From positions 225,695 through 289,694 of the forward strand of contig NZ_JAHKPZ010000030.1 of NCBI RefSeq assembly GCF_018860825.1: DNA of 64,000 nucleotides. The letters are read 5' to 3'. Both the position numbers and the translations under genes were made by a program. Below are positions 46,131 to 55,351 of this stretch, piece by piece. The stretch's first letter is position 1. Each line of letters opens with the position of its first letter. The notes under the pieces were generated by a model that did not search any database, had not been told where the DNA came from, and worked only from the letters and a program-made list of their open reading frames with translations. Source of the stretch: Lacinutrix sp. C3R15 (GTDB taxonomy: Bacteria > Bacteroidota > Bacteroidia > Flavobacteriales > Flavobacteriaceae).

Positions 46131-46167
46131 TGGTGGGGGAATCTCTATCCCCAGAAATGGGTGGGGG
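46131..46167. other. Cluster of G tracts in AT-rich DNA
   Basis: Plus strand holds ggtgggggaatctct, tatcccc, then gggtggggg within 37 bases. The piece gggga / tcccc can form a hairpin. This is striking against the surrounding base composition and lies between the starts of two divergent genes. Its function is unknown; a protein-binding site or origin is possible. Confidence 0.5.
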
Positions 46168-46289
46168 TTTTGCACAAGGTATCTCAAGCTCACATAAAGC
46201 ATCCAAAAAATTATTTTTCAAAAATTTTTTATATCAATAATTCTAGTTAGATTTAGACAATAATTGACAAGAACTAATTTGACTACCAA

Positions 46290-46580
46290 ATGATACTCTC
46301 AGAATTACTAAAATCTAAAAGGGAAACTAAAAACCTATTACTGCGAGAAGTAGCTTCTATGATAGATACAGACACTGCTTTAATAAGTAAAATTGAAAAA
46401 GGAGATAGAAAACCCACTAGAGAGCAAATAGATAAATTGGCTATTGCACTAGATATTGAACATAGTAAACTTTTAAAGTTATGGCTTAGCGAGAAAGTAT
46501 ATGAAGATGTAAAAGGAGAAGATTTAGCTATTGAAGCTGTTAAACTGACTTTAAAAAGGTTGAAAACTGAACAAGAGTAA
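46290..46580 (+). CDS. XRE-family regulator, controller-type for the restriction/defence operon
   Basis: 96 residues. HTH: LLKSKRETKNLLLREVASMIDTD followed by TALISKIEKGDRKPTREQIDKLAIALD, then a helical tail. Three bases separate its stop from the methyltransferase ATG, so it is the first gene of that operon. Size and position suit a controller (C) protein of a restriction-modification system that delays nuclease expression on entry to a new host. TGAC-containing repeats (ttgacaa, tttgacta) lie 15-30 bases upstream and may be its site. Confidence 0.87.
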   Translation: MILSELLKSKRETKNLLLREVASMIDTDTALISKIEKGDRKPTREQIDKLAIALDIEHSKLLKLWLSEKVYEDVKGEDLAIEAVKLTLKRLKTEQE

Positions 46581-46583
46581 TAC

Positions 46584-49298
46584 ATGAATAGTAAAGAAAT
46601 ACAAAACAATGTTCAAGCTATAGTTGATAATTTTTCTAAAGAAGAGTTTATCTACGATTTACTAATGGCTTATGGTACTACAAAAACTGTAACAACCATG
46701 CTTAAGAAAGGAGATTACAACCTTTCTAAAGTTGAAGGTGAAGTCCTATCTAAAAACAAAGTCTTTTTTAAAGTAGAAGAATCTGGTAAGCTTCTTAGTA
46801 CCATTGATACTATCTCTAAAGAAGATAGAATACTAAAACACAAACCAAAGTTTGCCATTCTTACAGACTACAAGCAACTTGTAGCTAAAGATTTAAGATT
46901 TGGCACAACAAAAGACATACAAATAAGTGAATTAGCAAATCATCATAGTTTCTTTTTACCTCTAGCAGGTAGTGAAGTTTACAACTCTAATAATGATAAT
47001 GAAGCTGACAGGGATGCTGCCTATAAGATGGCAGAAGTTTATGATGAACTAAGAAGAGAAAATCCTGAAATTTATAAATCTAAAGAAAGCATACATCATC
47101 TAAATATCTTCTTATCTAGATTACTATTTTGCTTCTTTGCAGAAGATACAGAGATTTTTGATGAAGAAAGTATTTTCACAAATACTTTAGCACAACATAC
47201 TAACCCTAATGGTAGTGATACACATGTTTTTTTAAATGACCTATTTAAAAGACTTAACACTGAAAAAAAAGATGGCTTACCAGATTACCTAATAGACTTC
47301 CCTTATGTTAATGGAGGTTTGTTTAAAGACCCTATTAAGAGCCCTAAATTTTCATCTAAAGCAAGAAAAGTACTTTTAGAATTAGGAGATTTAGATTGGA
47401 AAGACATTAACCCAGATATTTTTGGGTCTATGATTCAAGCTGTGGTTATAGATGAGTATCGTAGTGATTTAGGAATGCACTACACCTCTGTTCCTAATAT
47501 CTTGAAGGTTATCAAACCTCTTTTTTTAGATGAGCTTTATGAGGAATATGAAAAACACGAAAATAGCATACCACAATTAAGAAAGCTTATCAATAGAATC
47601 TCAAAAATTAAGTTTTTTGACCCTGCCTGTGGTAGTGGTAATTTCTTAATTATTACCTACAAAGAAATAAGAGTTTTAGAGATTAAAATTTTAAAACAAA
47701 TTATAGACTTGTCTCCTACACCTCAATTAGAGTTTACCCAAATACGCTTATCTCAATTTTATGGTATTGAGCTAGATGACTTTGCTCATGAAATGGCAAT
47801 ACTTGCTTTATGGCTTGCAGAACACCAAATGAATAGAATTTTTGAAGAGCAGTTATTTGACTATGGTAAATCTGAACCTATACTACCTTTAAAAGAAGCA
47901 GGGCAAATAAAACAAGGAAATGCTACTAGAGAGAACTGGAAAGAAGTTTGCCCAATTGATTTAGCTAGTGAAATTTATATTATTGGAAATCCTCCTTATT
48001 TAGGTAGTCGAAATCAAGATGAAAACCAAAAGGAAGACCTTGATATATCAATAAGTATGATAAAATCATATAGGAAACTTGATTACATATCTATTTGGTT
48101 TTATAAAAGTGCTAAATATATACAAGGCTTTGAAAATGCTAAATCGGCTTTTGTTTCAACGAATTCAATTTGTCAAGGTGAACAAGTTGGAATTCTTTGG
48201 ACATCAATTTTTGAAATGGGCATTGAGTTTGACTTTGCACATACTGATTTCAAATGGACAAATAATGCAAAAGGTAATGCAGGTGTTACTGTTGTAATTA
48301 TTGGTTTAAGAAACTTAAGTAAAAAACCAAAGTATTTAATTACAGATGGAATTATTACAAAAACGCAAAATATTTCACCAAACTTAGAAAATGGTGTAAC
48401 AAAAATTATTAAAAAGCAAACTAAACCCTTGAGTAATTTCCCTGAAATGAGGAGAGGAAATATGCCCAATGACAAACAATTTTTAAGAATTTCAAAGGAA
48501 GAAAAAGATAAACTTCTTATTAAATACCCTTCAATTGATAAAATCATTAAAAAACAAGTTGGTTCAGATGAATTCATAAATAATCTGGAAAGATATTGTT
48601 ATTGGATTAGTGAGGAAAACCTTGCTTATGCTTTGACGATTCCAGAGGTTAAGTTAGCAATAGATAATTGCTATGATTATAGAATAAACAGCAAGGATAA
48701 AACATTACACATTCAAGCCTCTAGACCACATCAATTCAGAGAGTTTTTTGAATGTAATGATAACTCTTTATTAATACCAATTGTTTCATCTGAAAATAGA
48801 GAATATATACCAATAGGATTTGTGGATAGAGACACAATAATTCCAAATTCCGCACAAGTTATTTATGATGCTAATAGCTTAATTTTTGGGATTTTGACTT
48901 CCAAAATGCACAATGTCTGGGTAAAATTTACAGCAGGAAGGTTAGAAAATAGATTTAGATACTCAATTTTTCTTTGCTACAACACCTTCCCTTTTCCTAA
49001 CATTGACGCTAAACAAAAAGAAAATTTAAACCAATATGTTTTTGATATTTTAGATGAAAGAGCTAAACATACAGGAAAAACTATGGCTTGGTTATATAAC
49101 CCAGACACTATGCCTAAAGGCTTAAAAAAAGCACACAAAAACCTAGATGAAGCTGTAGAAAAATGTTATAGATTACAAGAATTTAAAAATGACACAGAAC
49201 GTTTAGAATACCTTTTTAAGCTTTATGAAACTATGGTGAAAAAAGATACACTATTTGCAAAACAGAAGAAAACAAGAAAGACCAAAAGTAAAAAATAA
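46584..49298 (+). CDS. MmeI-like class I SAM-dependent DNA methyltransferase (type IIG layout, nuclease site degenerate)
   Basis: 904 residues. SAM motif I is FFD346-PACGSGNF and the catalytic motif IV is N469-PPY, which marks an N6-adenine methyltransferase. The helical linker and MTase part (SMIQAVVIDEYRSDLGMHYTSVPNILKVIKPLF) match the MmeI family. A target-recognition region follows (about 580-800) and then a C-terminal helical part. In MmeI the N-terminal domain holds a D...ExK nuclease site. Here the matching stretch reads VE65-E-S67-GK, so the Lys appears lost; this is my manual alignment. The protein may only methylate or recognise DNA, with cutting done by the GIY-YIG partner. Gap to the helicase gene is 3 bases. 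Confidence 0.88.
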   Translation: MNSKEIQNNVQAIVDNFSKEEFIYDLLMAYGTTKTVTTMLKKGDYNLSKVEGEVLSKNKVFFKVEESGKLLSTIDTISKEDRILKHKPKFAILTDYKQLVAKDLRFGTTKDIQISELANHHSFFLPLAGSEVYNSNNDNEADRDAAYKMAEVYDELRRENPEIYKSKESIHHLNIFLSRLLFCFFAEDTEIFDEESIFTNTLAQHTNPNGSDTHVFLNDLFKRLNTEKKDGLPDYLIDFPYVNGGLFKDPIKSPKFSSKARKVLLELGDLDWKDINPDIFGSMIQAVVIDEYRSDLGMHYTSVPNILKVIKPLFLDELYEEYEKHENSIPQLRKLINRISKIKFFDPACGSGNFLIITYKEIRVLEIKILKQIIDLSPTPQLEFTQIRLSQFYGIELDDFAHEMAILALWLAEHQMNRIFEEQLFDYGKSEPILPLKEAGQIKQGNATRENWKEVCPIDLASEIYIIGNPPYLGSRNQDENQKEDLDISISMIKSYRKLDYISIWFYKSAKYIQGFENAKSAFVSTNSICQGEQVGILWTSIFEMGIEFDFAHTDFKWTNNAKGNAGVTVVIIGLRNLSKKPKYLITDGIITKTQNISPNLENGVTKIIKKQTKPLSNFPEMRRGNMPNDKQFLRISKEEKDKLLIKYPSIDKIIKKQVGSDEFINNLERYCYWISEENLAYALTIPEVKLAIDNCYDYRINSKDKTLHIQASRPHQFREFFECNDNSLLIPIVSSENREYIPIGFVDRDTIIPNSAQVIYDANSLIFGILTSKMHNVWVKFTAGRLENRFRYSIFLCYNTFPFPNIDAKQKENLNQYVFDILDERAKHTGKTMAWLYNPDTMPKGLKKAHKNLDEAVEKCYRLQEFKNDTERLEYLFKLYETMVKKDTLFAKQKKTRKTKSKK

Positions 49299-49301
49299 GA
49301 T

Positions 49302-51257
49302 ATGCCTAATTTAGTAGAAGTAACCTATAAACAAACAGGACAAAGTAAAAAAACAAATGCTTTAGGTATGCGAGAAATGCAAGCAGAAGCCTTTAAAGCA
49401 AATACTGCTCAATATCTATTAATTAAAGCTCCTCCTGCTTCTGGCAAGTCTAGAGCTTTAATGTTTATTGCTCTAGAAAAGTTATATAATCAAGGTATTA
49501 AAAAAGTGATAGTTGCTGTGCCAGAAAAATCTATTGGTGCATCTTTTGGCTCTACAGCGTTAAAAAAATATGGCTTCTTTACAGATTGGTCCCCAAATCC
49601 TAAATACAATTTATGTACACCTGGACCAGAAAAAAGCAAGGTCACTGCATTTTTAGAATTTCTGGATACAGATGAAAAAATTCTAATTTGCACACATGCT
49701 ACTTTACGTTTTGCTTTTCAGGGTTTAGATGAAAAAAAGTTAGATAATACTTTAGTAGCTATAGATGAGTTTCATCATGTATCTGCTGAAGGAGATAACA
49801 GATTAGGTGAAGTTTTAAAAAACATCATGGCTAAATCTAGTGCACACATTGTAGCTATGACTGGTTCTTATTTTAGAGGTGATAACATTCCTGTACTAAT
49901 GCCAGAAGATGAAGCAAAGTTTACCAAAGTAACTTACAATTATTACCAACAATTAAATGGTTATGAATTTTTAAAATCTCTAGGTATTGGCTATCATTTT
50001 TACACAGGTAGATATTTTAAAAAACAACCTGATAAAGAAATGTCTGCTTTAGCAGAAGTACTAGACCCTAACTTAAAAACCATTGTACACATTCCAAGTG
50101 TCAACTCAGCAGAATCTTCTAAAGAAAAACATGATGAAGTTGCCCATGTTATAGAAGTATTAGGAGAAATTGATTATCAAGATGAAAAAACAGGAGTCAT
50201 TTATGTAAAAAGTAAAAAAGCTAACAAAACACTAAAAGTTGCCAATTTAGTAAATGATGACCCAAAATCTAGAGACAAGATTACAGCCTATTTAAGAGAG
50301 GTTAAATCCCCAGAGGACATTGACATTATTATTGCTTTAGGTATGGCAAAAGAAGGCTTTGATTGGCCTTATTGCCAGCATGCTTTAACTATTGGATATA
50401 GAGGCTCACTAACAGAAATTATACAAATTATTGGTAGAGCAACTAGAGATAGTAATAACAAAACACATGCTCAATTCACAAATTTAGTAGCTGAACCTGA
50501 TGCAGAAAATGATGATGTAAAAGTAGCAGTAAACAACATGCTTAAAGCTATCACAGCATCCTTATTAATGGAGCAAGTATTAGCTCCTAATTTTAAGTTC
50601 AAATTAAAAAGAGATGATGAAGATGAAAGCGAAGATGATGATGACACTATAAGAATTAGAGGTTTTAAATTACCAACATCACAAAGAGCAAAGGACATTA
50701 TAGAAACAGATTTAAATGACCTAAAGGCTAAAATTTTACAAGATGACCAAATGCTAAAAGCAATGCCTGGGAATTTAGACCCTGAAACTATAAATACTGT
50801 ACTTATTCCTAAAATAATTAGAGAGGTTTATCCAGATTTAGATGAAGATGATATTGAAGCAGTAAGACAGCATGTGGTAGTAGATTCTGTTATTAAAAAT
50901 AGTACTATAGAAGAACAAGGAGATAAAAAATTCATTAGAATGGCTAATAGCTTTGTCAACATAGATGACATTCATATTGACTTAATTGACCAAGTAAATC
51001 CATTTCAAAAAGCTTTTGAGATTCTATCTAAATCAGTTACTGCACAAACCTTAAAACTAATAGATAATCACATACAATCTACTAAGATTGAAATGACAGA
51101 AGAAGAAGCCATTTTACTATGGCCTAAAATAAAAGATTGGGTAGCAAAAACAGGAGAACAACCAAACTTACAGGCTTTTGACCATAAAGAAAAAAGAATG
51201 GCAGAAGCTATTATCTTTTTAAGAGAATTGAAACGCAAAAGAATGCAAGATGAGTAA
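49302..51257 (+). CDS. SF2 DEAD/DEAH-box-type helicase of the defence operon
   Basis: 651 residues. Walker A is A43-PPASGKS50, Walker B is D155-EFH158, motif III lies in AMTGSYFRG, and motif VI is Q375-IIGRATR382, in the order expected for an SF2 translocase/helicase related to restriction helicases. The C-terminal 250 residues contain an acidic stretch (RDDEDESEDDDD) and no nuclease motif. It starts 3 bases after the methyltransferase and overlaps the GIY-YIG gene by 8 bases, so the three are translated as a unit. It probably moves along DNA to link recognition to cleavage. Confidence 0.9.
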   Translation: MPNLVEVTYKQTGQSKKTNALGMREMQAEAFKANTAQYLLIKAPPASGKSRALMFIALEKLYNQGIKKVIVAVPEKSIGASFGSTALKKYGFFTDWSPNPKYNLCTPGPEKSKVTAFLEFLDTDEKILICTHATLRFAFQGLDEKKLDNTLVAIDEFHHVSAEGDNRLGEVLKNIMAKSSAHIVAMTGSYFRGDNIPVLMPEDEAKFTKVTYNYYQQLNGYEFLKSLGIGYHFYTGRYFKKQPDKEMSALAEVLDPNLKTIVHIPSVNSAESSKEKHDEVAHVIEVLGEIDYQDEKTGVIYVKSKKANKTLKVANLVNDDPKSRDKITAYLREVKSPEDIDIIIALGMAKEGFDWPYCQHALTIGYRGSLTEIIQIIGRATRDSNNKTHAQFTNLVAEPDAENDDVKVAVNNMLKAITASLLMEQVLAPNFKFKLKRDDEDESEDDDDTIRIRGFKLPTSQRAKDIIETDLNDLKAKILQDDQMLKAMPGNLDPETINTVLIPKIIREVYPDLDEDDIEAVRQHVVVDSVIKNSTIEEQGDKKFIRMANSFVNIDDIHIDLIDQVNPFQKAFEILSKSVTAQTLKLIDNHIQSTKIEMTEEEAILLWPKIKDWVAKTGEQPNLQAFDHKEKRMAEAIIFLRELKRKRMQDE

Positions 51258-52464
51258 AAAGAAGCCAACATTAGATGACATCTTTAATGATGATGAGTTT
51301 GGACTATTAGATTCAAAAGCAAAAACTTCAACTGTAAAAACTGAAGAAGATAGGCTTATAGATTCTTTTGAAGAAATCAACATTTTCATAGATAAGAATG
51401 ATAGAGAACCAAGTACCTCTAGTATGTCTGAATATGGACTTTTAGCTAAACTTAAAAACTTCAGACAAGATGATGCAAAGAAAAAAATTGTAAAGCCATT
51501 TGATAGGCATAATTTACTAGGTTATGTTGAAATGGAAAAACCAAGTTTGGATGATATTTTAAATGATGATGATTTAGGCTTACTAGATACTGATGAAGAC
51601 CTTTCTATTTTCACTTTCAAGCATACACCAAAACAAGAAGATAGAGCTGAAACAGACTTTGTTGCTCAAAGGAAACCTTTAAAAGAAAAAGACTTTAAGC
51701 CTTATGAAGGTATGTTCCAAAAGGTTCATAAAGATATAAAAGAAGGAAAACGAGAAATAAAGCCATTTAAAAATATTGAAAAAAACCTTCATATTGGTAA
51801 CTACTACATAATGGATGGAATTCTACTTTATTTAGAGTCAGCTGATTTAGAAAGAACAGAATGGGAACAGAGCTCTGGTAATAGAGTAAGAATTGAAGGT
51901 AGAACAAGAACGATTTTTGAAAATGGTACTTATAGCAATATGTTATACAGGTCTTTAGGTAAACAAATTCAAAAAAATGGAAAACTTATAACCAACTCTA
52001 ATGATTATGCAGAAAATGAACTATTTGTAAACTCTGGATTAGTTAAAGAAGAGGATGTTCAAACAGGTTGGATTTATGTTTTAAAATCTAAATCCATAGA
52101 CCCAAAAATCTCAGGAATCAAAGATTTATATAAAATAGGATTTTCTAGTATCTCAGTAGATGACAGAATAAAGAATGCAAAAAAAGAGGCTACTTACCTA
52201 TATGCTGATGTAAAGAAAATAGCAAGTTATAATGTTTATAACAGAAACGCAGATAAGTTAGAACTCTTATTGCATAAGTTTTTTGCTAGTACTTGTTTAG
52301 ATATAGAGTTCACCAATGATAAAGGACAGCGCATAAACCCTAGAGAATGGTTTGTAGTGCCTTTTGAAATTATAGATGAAGCCATACAACTCATCTTAAA
52401 TGGTAATATTGTTAACTATACTTTTGATGTAGAGAGTATGTCTATTAAACTGAAATACAATTAA
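51250..52464 (+). CDS. GIY-YIG (T5orf172/MUG113) nuclease-domain protein
   Basis: 404 residues. The C-terminal third is a GIY-YIG domain: G273-WIYVL, then Y294-KIG297, RIKNAKKEA, ADKLELLLHKFF with the metal-binding Glu, and REWFVVP, typical of the T5orf172 subgroup. The N-terminal part carries a repeated motif, P6-TLDDIFNDDEFGLLD and P98-SLDDILNDDDLGLLD, separated by a helical INIFIDKNDREPSTSSMSEYGLLAKL segment. The repeats may dock to the helicase or methyltransferase. The start overlaps the helicase end by 8 bases. It is the likely nuclease of the system. Confidence 0.88.
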   Translation: MSKKKPTLDDIFNDDEFGLLDSKAKTSTVKTEEDRLIDSFEEINIFIDKNDREPSTSSMSEYGLLAKLKNFRQDDAKKKIVKPFDRHNLLGYVEMEKPSLDDILNDDDLGLLDTDEDLSIFTFKHTPKQEDRAETDFVAQRKPLKEKDFKPYEGMFQKVHKDIKEGKREIKPFKNIEKNLHIGNYYIMDGILLYLESADLERTEWEQSSGNRVRIEGRTRTIFENGTYSNMLYRSLGKQIQKNGKLITNSNDYAENELFVNSGLVKEEDVQTGWIYVLKSKSIDPKISGIKDLYKIGFSSISVDDRIKNAKKEATYLYADVKKIASYNVYNRNADKLELLLHKFFASTCLDIEFTNDKGQRINPREWFVVPFEIIDEAIQLILNGNIVNYTFDVESMSIKLKYN

Positions 52465-52493
52465 GGATAAAAATAAATTGATAAAAATTTAAA

Positions 52494-53444
52494 ATGAGTG
52501 AACATAACAGAAAATTAGAAGCTATAACTTTCAACTTTAAGAAAAAGGATGGCAAATCAGAAACTGAAATAAATTTGTTTGATGAGCTTTTCACTAAGTT
52601 CCCCAACTTTATTGATTTGTTACCAAATGATGAATCAAGTAAAAAAAGTGTTAAAATTGAGAAGAAAAAAGTTGATGGAAAAGTAACTTCTAGCTTAAAA
52701 GCACATAAAAGCAATAGGTTTATTACTGGAAAAATATCTTCTACAAACTATGGGAAAATTATTAAAATTGTTAATCCCAATGACAAAGAAGCTGAGCCTG
52801 TTTTTGAAAGCAAACCTGAACATGGAGTTGAAAAGGTCTTTTTCTTTTTTATTTATGTAGCAGAAGATAATCATAAAGGTTTTATTTTGCTTGAACGTAA
52901 TGGTCTCTATGGAATTAAAAGTGTTTTTTGTTCAGTTTTAAAAAGATTCATTAAAGATGAATACCCAGAAAACAGAATAGTATTCAATGATTTCATAGAT
53001 AAAGAAATCCTTAAAAGATACATTTCAAATGGAGCAACTAAATCAGTAACTCTTAAAACAGATAAGATACCTAAAGAACTAAGTGATAAACTGCATTTTA
53101 TAGAAGAAGAATACAAAGACTACACAATAACCTTAACTATTAAAAAGAAACGAGGTGGTCATTTTGGGTCTAGCACAAAAAAAGTAATAGACAAGCTTTA
53201 TAGTGAGAGGGATAAAAGCTATTTACTAACAGACAATCTTAAAGTTCTTGGTTTTGGAGAAAGCAGTGAAATTACTACAAGAATAAATCTTAACGGTAAA
53301 GAAAAAAACATTAACTTTAATGAATCGTTCAATCTAAAAAGCATCTATGATATCAATGTCAAATTAGATATTTTTGGAGAATCTGATTTAGAAGAAATAA
53401 CACAAAGAACTATCAACCTGTTTAAAGAAATTAAACCTTACTAA
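52494..53444 (+). CDS. Unknown soluble protein paired with membrane protein
   Basis: 316 residues without signal or membrane helix. Predominantly mixed strand and helix (VEKVFFFFIYVAEDNHKGFILLERNGLYGIKSVF, then RYISNGATKSVTLKTDKIPKELSDKL, then KKKRGGHFGSSTKKVID). I recognise no family. It starts 29 bases after the GIY-YIG gene and ends 1 base before the ATG of the membrane protein. A soluble sensor joined to a membrane effector is a layout seen in several abortive-infection systems; that role is only inferred. Confidence 0.7.
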   Translation: MSEHNRKLEAITFNFKKKDGKSETEINLFDELFTKFPNFIDLLPNDESSKKSVKIEKKKVDGKVTSSLKAHKSNRFITGKISSTNYGKIIKIVNPNDKEAEPVFESKPEHGVEKVFFFFIYVAEDNHKGFILLERNGLYGIKSVFCSVLKRFIKDEYPENRIVFNDFIDKEILKRYISNGATKSVTLKTDKIPKELSDKLHFIEEEYKDYTITLTIKKKRGGHFGSSTKKVIDKLYSERDKSYLLTDNLKVLGFGESSEITTRINLNGKEKNINFNESFNLKSIYDINVKLDIFGESDLEEITQRTINLFKEIKPY

Positions 53445-53445
53445 A

Positions 53446-53952
53446 ATGTTTTCATTTATTAATGTTATTGAGGTTGTTAAAAACCATTACAAAACCTTAA
53501 AATCAGACGCATCTGGAAACATATTTATTTTTATAGTTCTACCTATCTGTATTGGAGTTATATCAATATTTGCTAAGGCAGTTAATTCAAATCTAGATTC
53601 AATATTATCAACTGCTCTATCAATTTTCATTGGACTATTTATAAATTTATTAGTTTTAATTGTTACACTAACTAGGTCGCCTATAAGAGAAAAAAAAGAA
53701 ATTAGAAGACTTGTAGTTGAGGGGACATTTTATAACATTACTTATGTCATATTAATTTCAATTGTAGCACTTGGTCTAATAATGTTAAAAAACATCAATT
53801 TTGGGTTTAATGAAGTGGGTCAATTAGTTTTCAAAAAAACTATTGTTTTTCTGTTTACTTTTCTGTTTTCTCAAATCTTATTGACAATTCTTTTGATTAT
53901 AAAGAGAATATTCAATCTCTTTAAGTTCGATATTAATAACTTCAACAAATAA
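53446..53952 (+). CDS. Four-helix membrane protein
   Basis: 168 residues with four hydrophobic segments: IFIFIVLPICIGVISIFAKA, IFIGLFINLLVLIVTLT, NITYVILISIVALGLIML and TIVFLFTFLFSQILLTILLI. Short charged loops lie between (RSPIREKKEIRRL). No family recognised. The 1-base gap to the 52494 gene argues that the two proteins work together, perhaps as regulator and membrane-acting effector. It belongs to the end of the defence operon. Confidence 0.72.
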   Translation: MFSFINVIEVVKNHYKTLKSDASGNIFIFIVLPICIGVISIFAKAVNSNLDSILSTALSIFIGLFINLLVLIVTLTRSPIREKKEIRRLVVEGTFYNITYVILISIVALGLIMLKNINFGFNEVGQLVFKKTIVFLFTFLFSQILLTILLIIKRIFNLFKFDINNFNK

Positions 53953-54008
53953 TAAGAGTTTTTTATTAATGTTTACCCCATTAAAAAAAGTATCCTAAAA
54001 TAATATAA

Positions 54009-54302
54009 ATGACAAAAGAAAACCTGAAATCCATATGGGAGTCTACACAAATAATAAAAGAGAAAAACACCTTTTATTCATTTGAATTAGATAAAAATTT
54101 AGCCACTTACTTAATAAAAGAAAAGACACTAACTATTGATTTAGTTAACATTAGCTTTTATTCAGATAACGACTCTCTTGATGAGTACATTGTTGATTTG
54201 ATTAGAAACAACATCATTGCTCAAGCTCTAGATTATGAAAATGGTATTGAAGAGTTTCACATTGTTTTTAATGGTAAGATATTAAATAAGGCTGCCATTT
54301 AA
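54009..54302 (+). CDS. Small hypothetical protein at operon end
   Basis: 97 residues, acidic, no signal. Sequence (NLKSIWESTQIIKEKNTFYSFELDKNLATYLIKE ... YENGIEEFHIVFNGKILNKAAI) gives no family. It lies 56 bases after the membrane protein on the same strand, and its stop is inside the bidirectional terminator at 54286-54313. Confidence 0.6.
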   Translation: MTKENLKSIWESTQIIKEKNTFYSFELDKNLATYLIKEKTLTIDLVNISFYSDNDSLDEYIVDLIRNNIIAQALDYENGIEEFHIVFNGKILNKAAI

Positions 54303-54313
54303 GACAGCCTTAT
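54286..54313. terminator. Bidirectional terminator between convergent operons
   Basis: Stem ataaggctg / cagccttat (54286-54294 and 54305-54313) with a 10-base loop, placed between the plus-strand defence operon and the minus-strand DUF3871 gene. It overlaps the stop codon of the 54009 gene. Confidence 0.7.
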
Positions 54314-54316
54314 CAC

Positions 54317-55351
54317 TCAACTCAAAAACCAACGATGTTTAGAATCACCATTGATAGCATTTGCCAGACCTTGAGTAAAATCAAAGGCATTGACGTTTCT
54401 TGATAGAAAAGAATCTATGTAAGAGCTCTTATTAGCTCCTGTGAATAGATTATATACATTCCAAAGGTTAATATCTCCATTCTCGTTTCTACAAAAGCTA
54501 TTATCTAAATAATAGTCTTTTGCTACTGTAGAAATCTGTCCATCATTTAGCATTAATTCTGGAATTAGAGTCTTTTCCTCTTTAGGTAAAAAGTTATATA
54601 ACCTTGCTCTACCTATTAGTTGAGCAAATTGCTGTTCAGTTAAATTATGCTGAGATAGTTGCTTCATTTCCTGTAAATGAGATTGTGCATTGTAATTCTC
54701 AATTAAGTCCATAATTTTAGACTGTAATTCAGAATAGTTCCCTACTCGCATTTCATCTTGATACCCATCTGTAGAAATACATAGGTTACAACAGACCATA
54801 TTTTGAAAACCAATAAAGAACTTAAATTTCTCATAAGTTTTCCTGTTATACAGATTTTCTTGGTTGTAAGCTCTTACACCTCCAACAGTTAATGATACAT
54901 CATGACCATTTATGCTTTCTGTAATAGATGGAATTCTAATGATAAAAGCCATCCTTTCAAAATACTGGGTTTTTTCATGTTCTAAAAGCTCTTTTACTGG
55001 CTTGTAAATAGCATCAGCTGTCCTGCCTTTAATTTGATGAGAAACTCTAACCTCTGGCACTTCTATTGTATGATGAGAAAAGACTTTTCCAACACAATCT
55101 TGAGCTATCTCTATAAACTCTTGATGTGCTAAAGTCTTTTCATTATCTTTTGAGAATACAGGAATAATGCAATCATGTTTTAAAGTAGAAAGGCTAACCT
55201 CTTTTGTGTTAGCCTCTATAAATGGATTCTGTTGATATACTTTATTTTCTGAAGGTATTTGCAAATTATGAACAACTTCTGGCTTACCTTCAGGAATATT
55301 AATTACTCCATTACGTTGCTTATTAAGCTCTGTTACTGATACTATTTCCAT
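54317..55351 (-). CDS. DUF3871 family protein
   Basis: 344 residues. Family features include KHDCIIPVFSKDNEKTLAHQEFIE, SHHTIEVPEVRVSHQIKGRTADA, and a C-terminal LWNVYNLFTGANKSSYIDSFLSRNVNA followed by FTQGLANAI. DUF3871 proteins are restricted largely to Bacteroidetes and occur in mobile elements with RecA-like ATPases and tyrosine integrases. The role is unknown; resemblance in layout to DUF932 phage/plasmid proteins suggests a DNA-related function. Its start overlaps the end of the ATPase gene by 29 bases. Confidence 0.82.
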   Translation of the reverse strand: MEIVSVTELNKQRNGVINIPEGKPEVVHNLQIPSENKVYQQNPFIEANTKEVSLSTLKHDCIIPVFSKDNEKTLAHQEFIEIAQDCVGKVFSHHTIEVPEVRVSHQIKGRTADAIYKPVKELLEHEKTQYFERMAFIIRIPSITESINGHDVSLTVGGVRAYNQENLYNRKTYEKFKFFIGFQNMVCCNLCISTDGYQDEMRVGNYSELQSKIMDLIENYNAQSHLQEMKQLSQHNLTEQQFAQLIGRARLYNFLPKEEKTLIPELMLNDGQISTVAKDYYLDNSFCRNENGDINLWNVYNLFTGANKSSYIDSFLSRNVNAFDFTQGLANAINGDSKHRWFLS

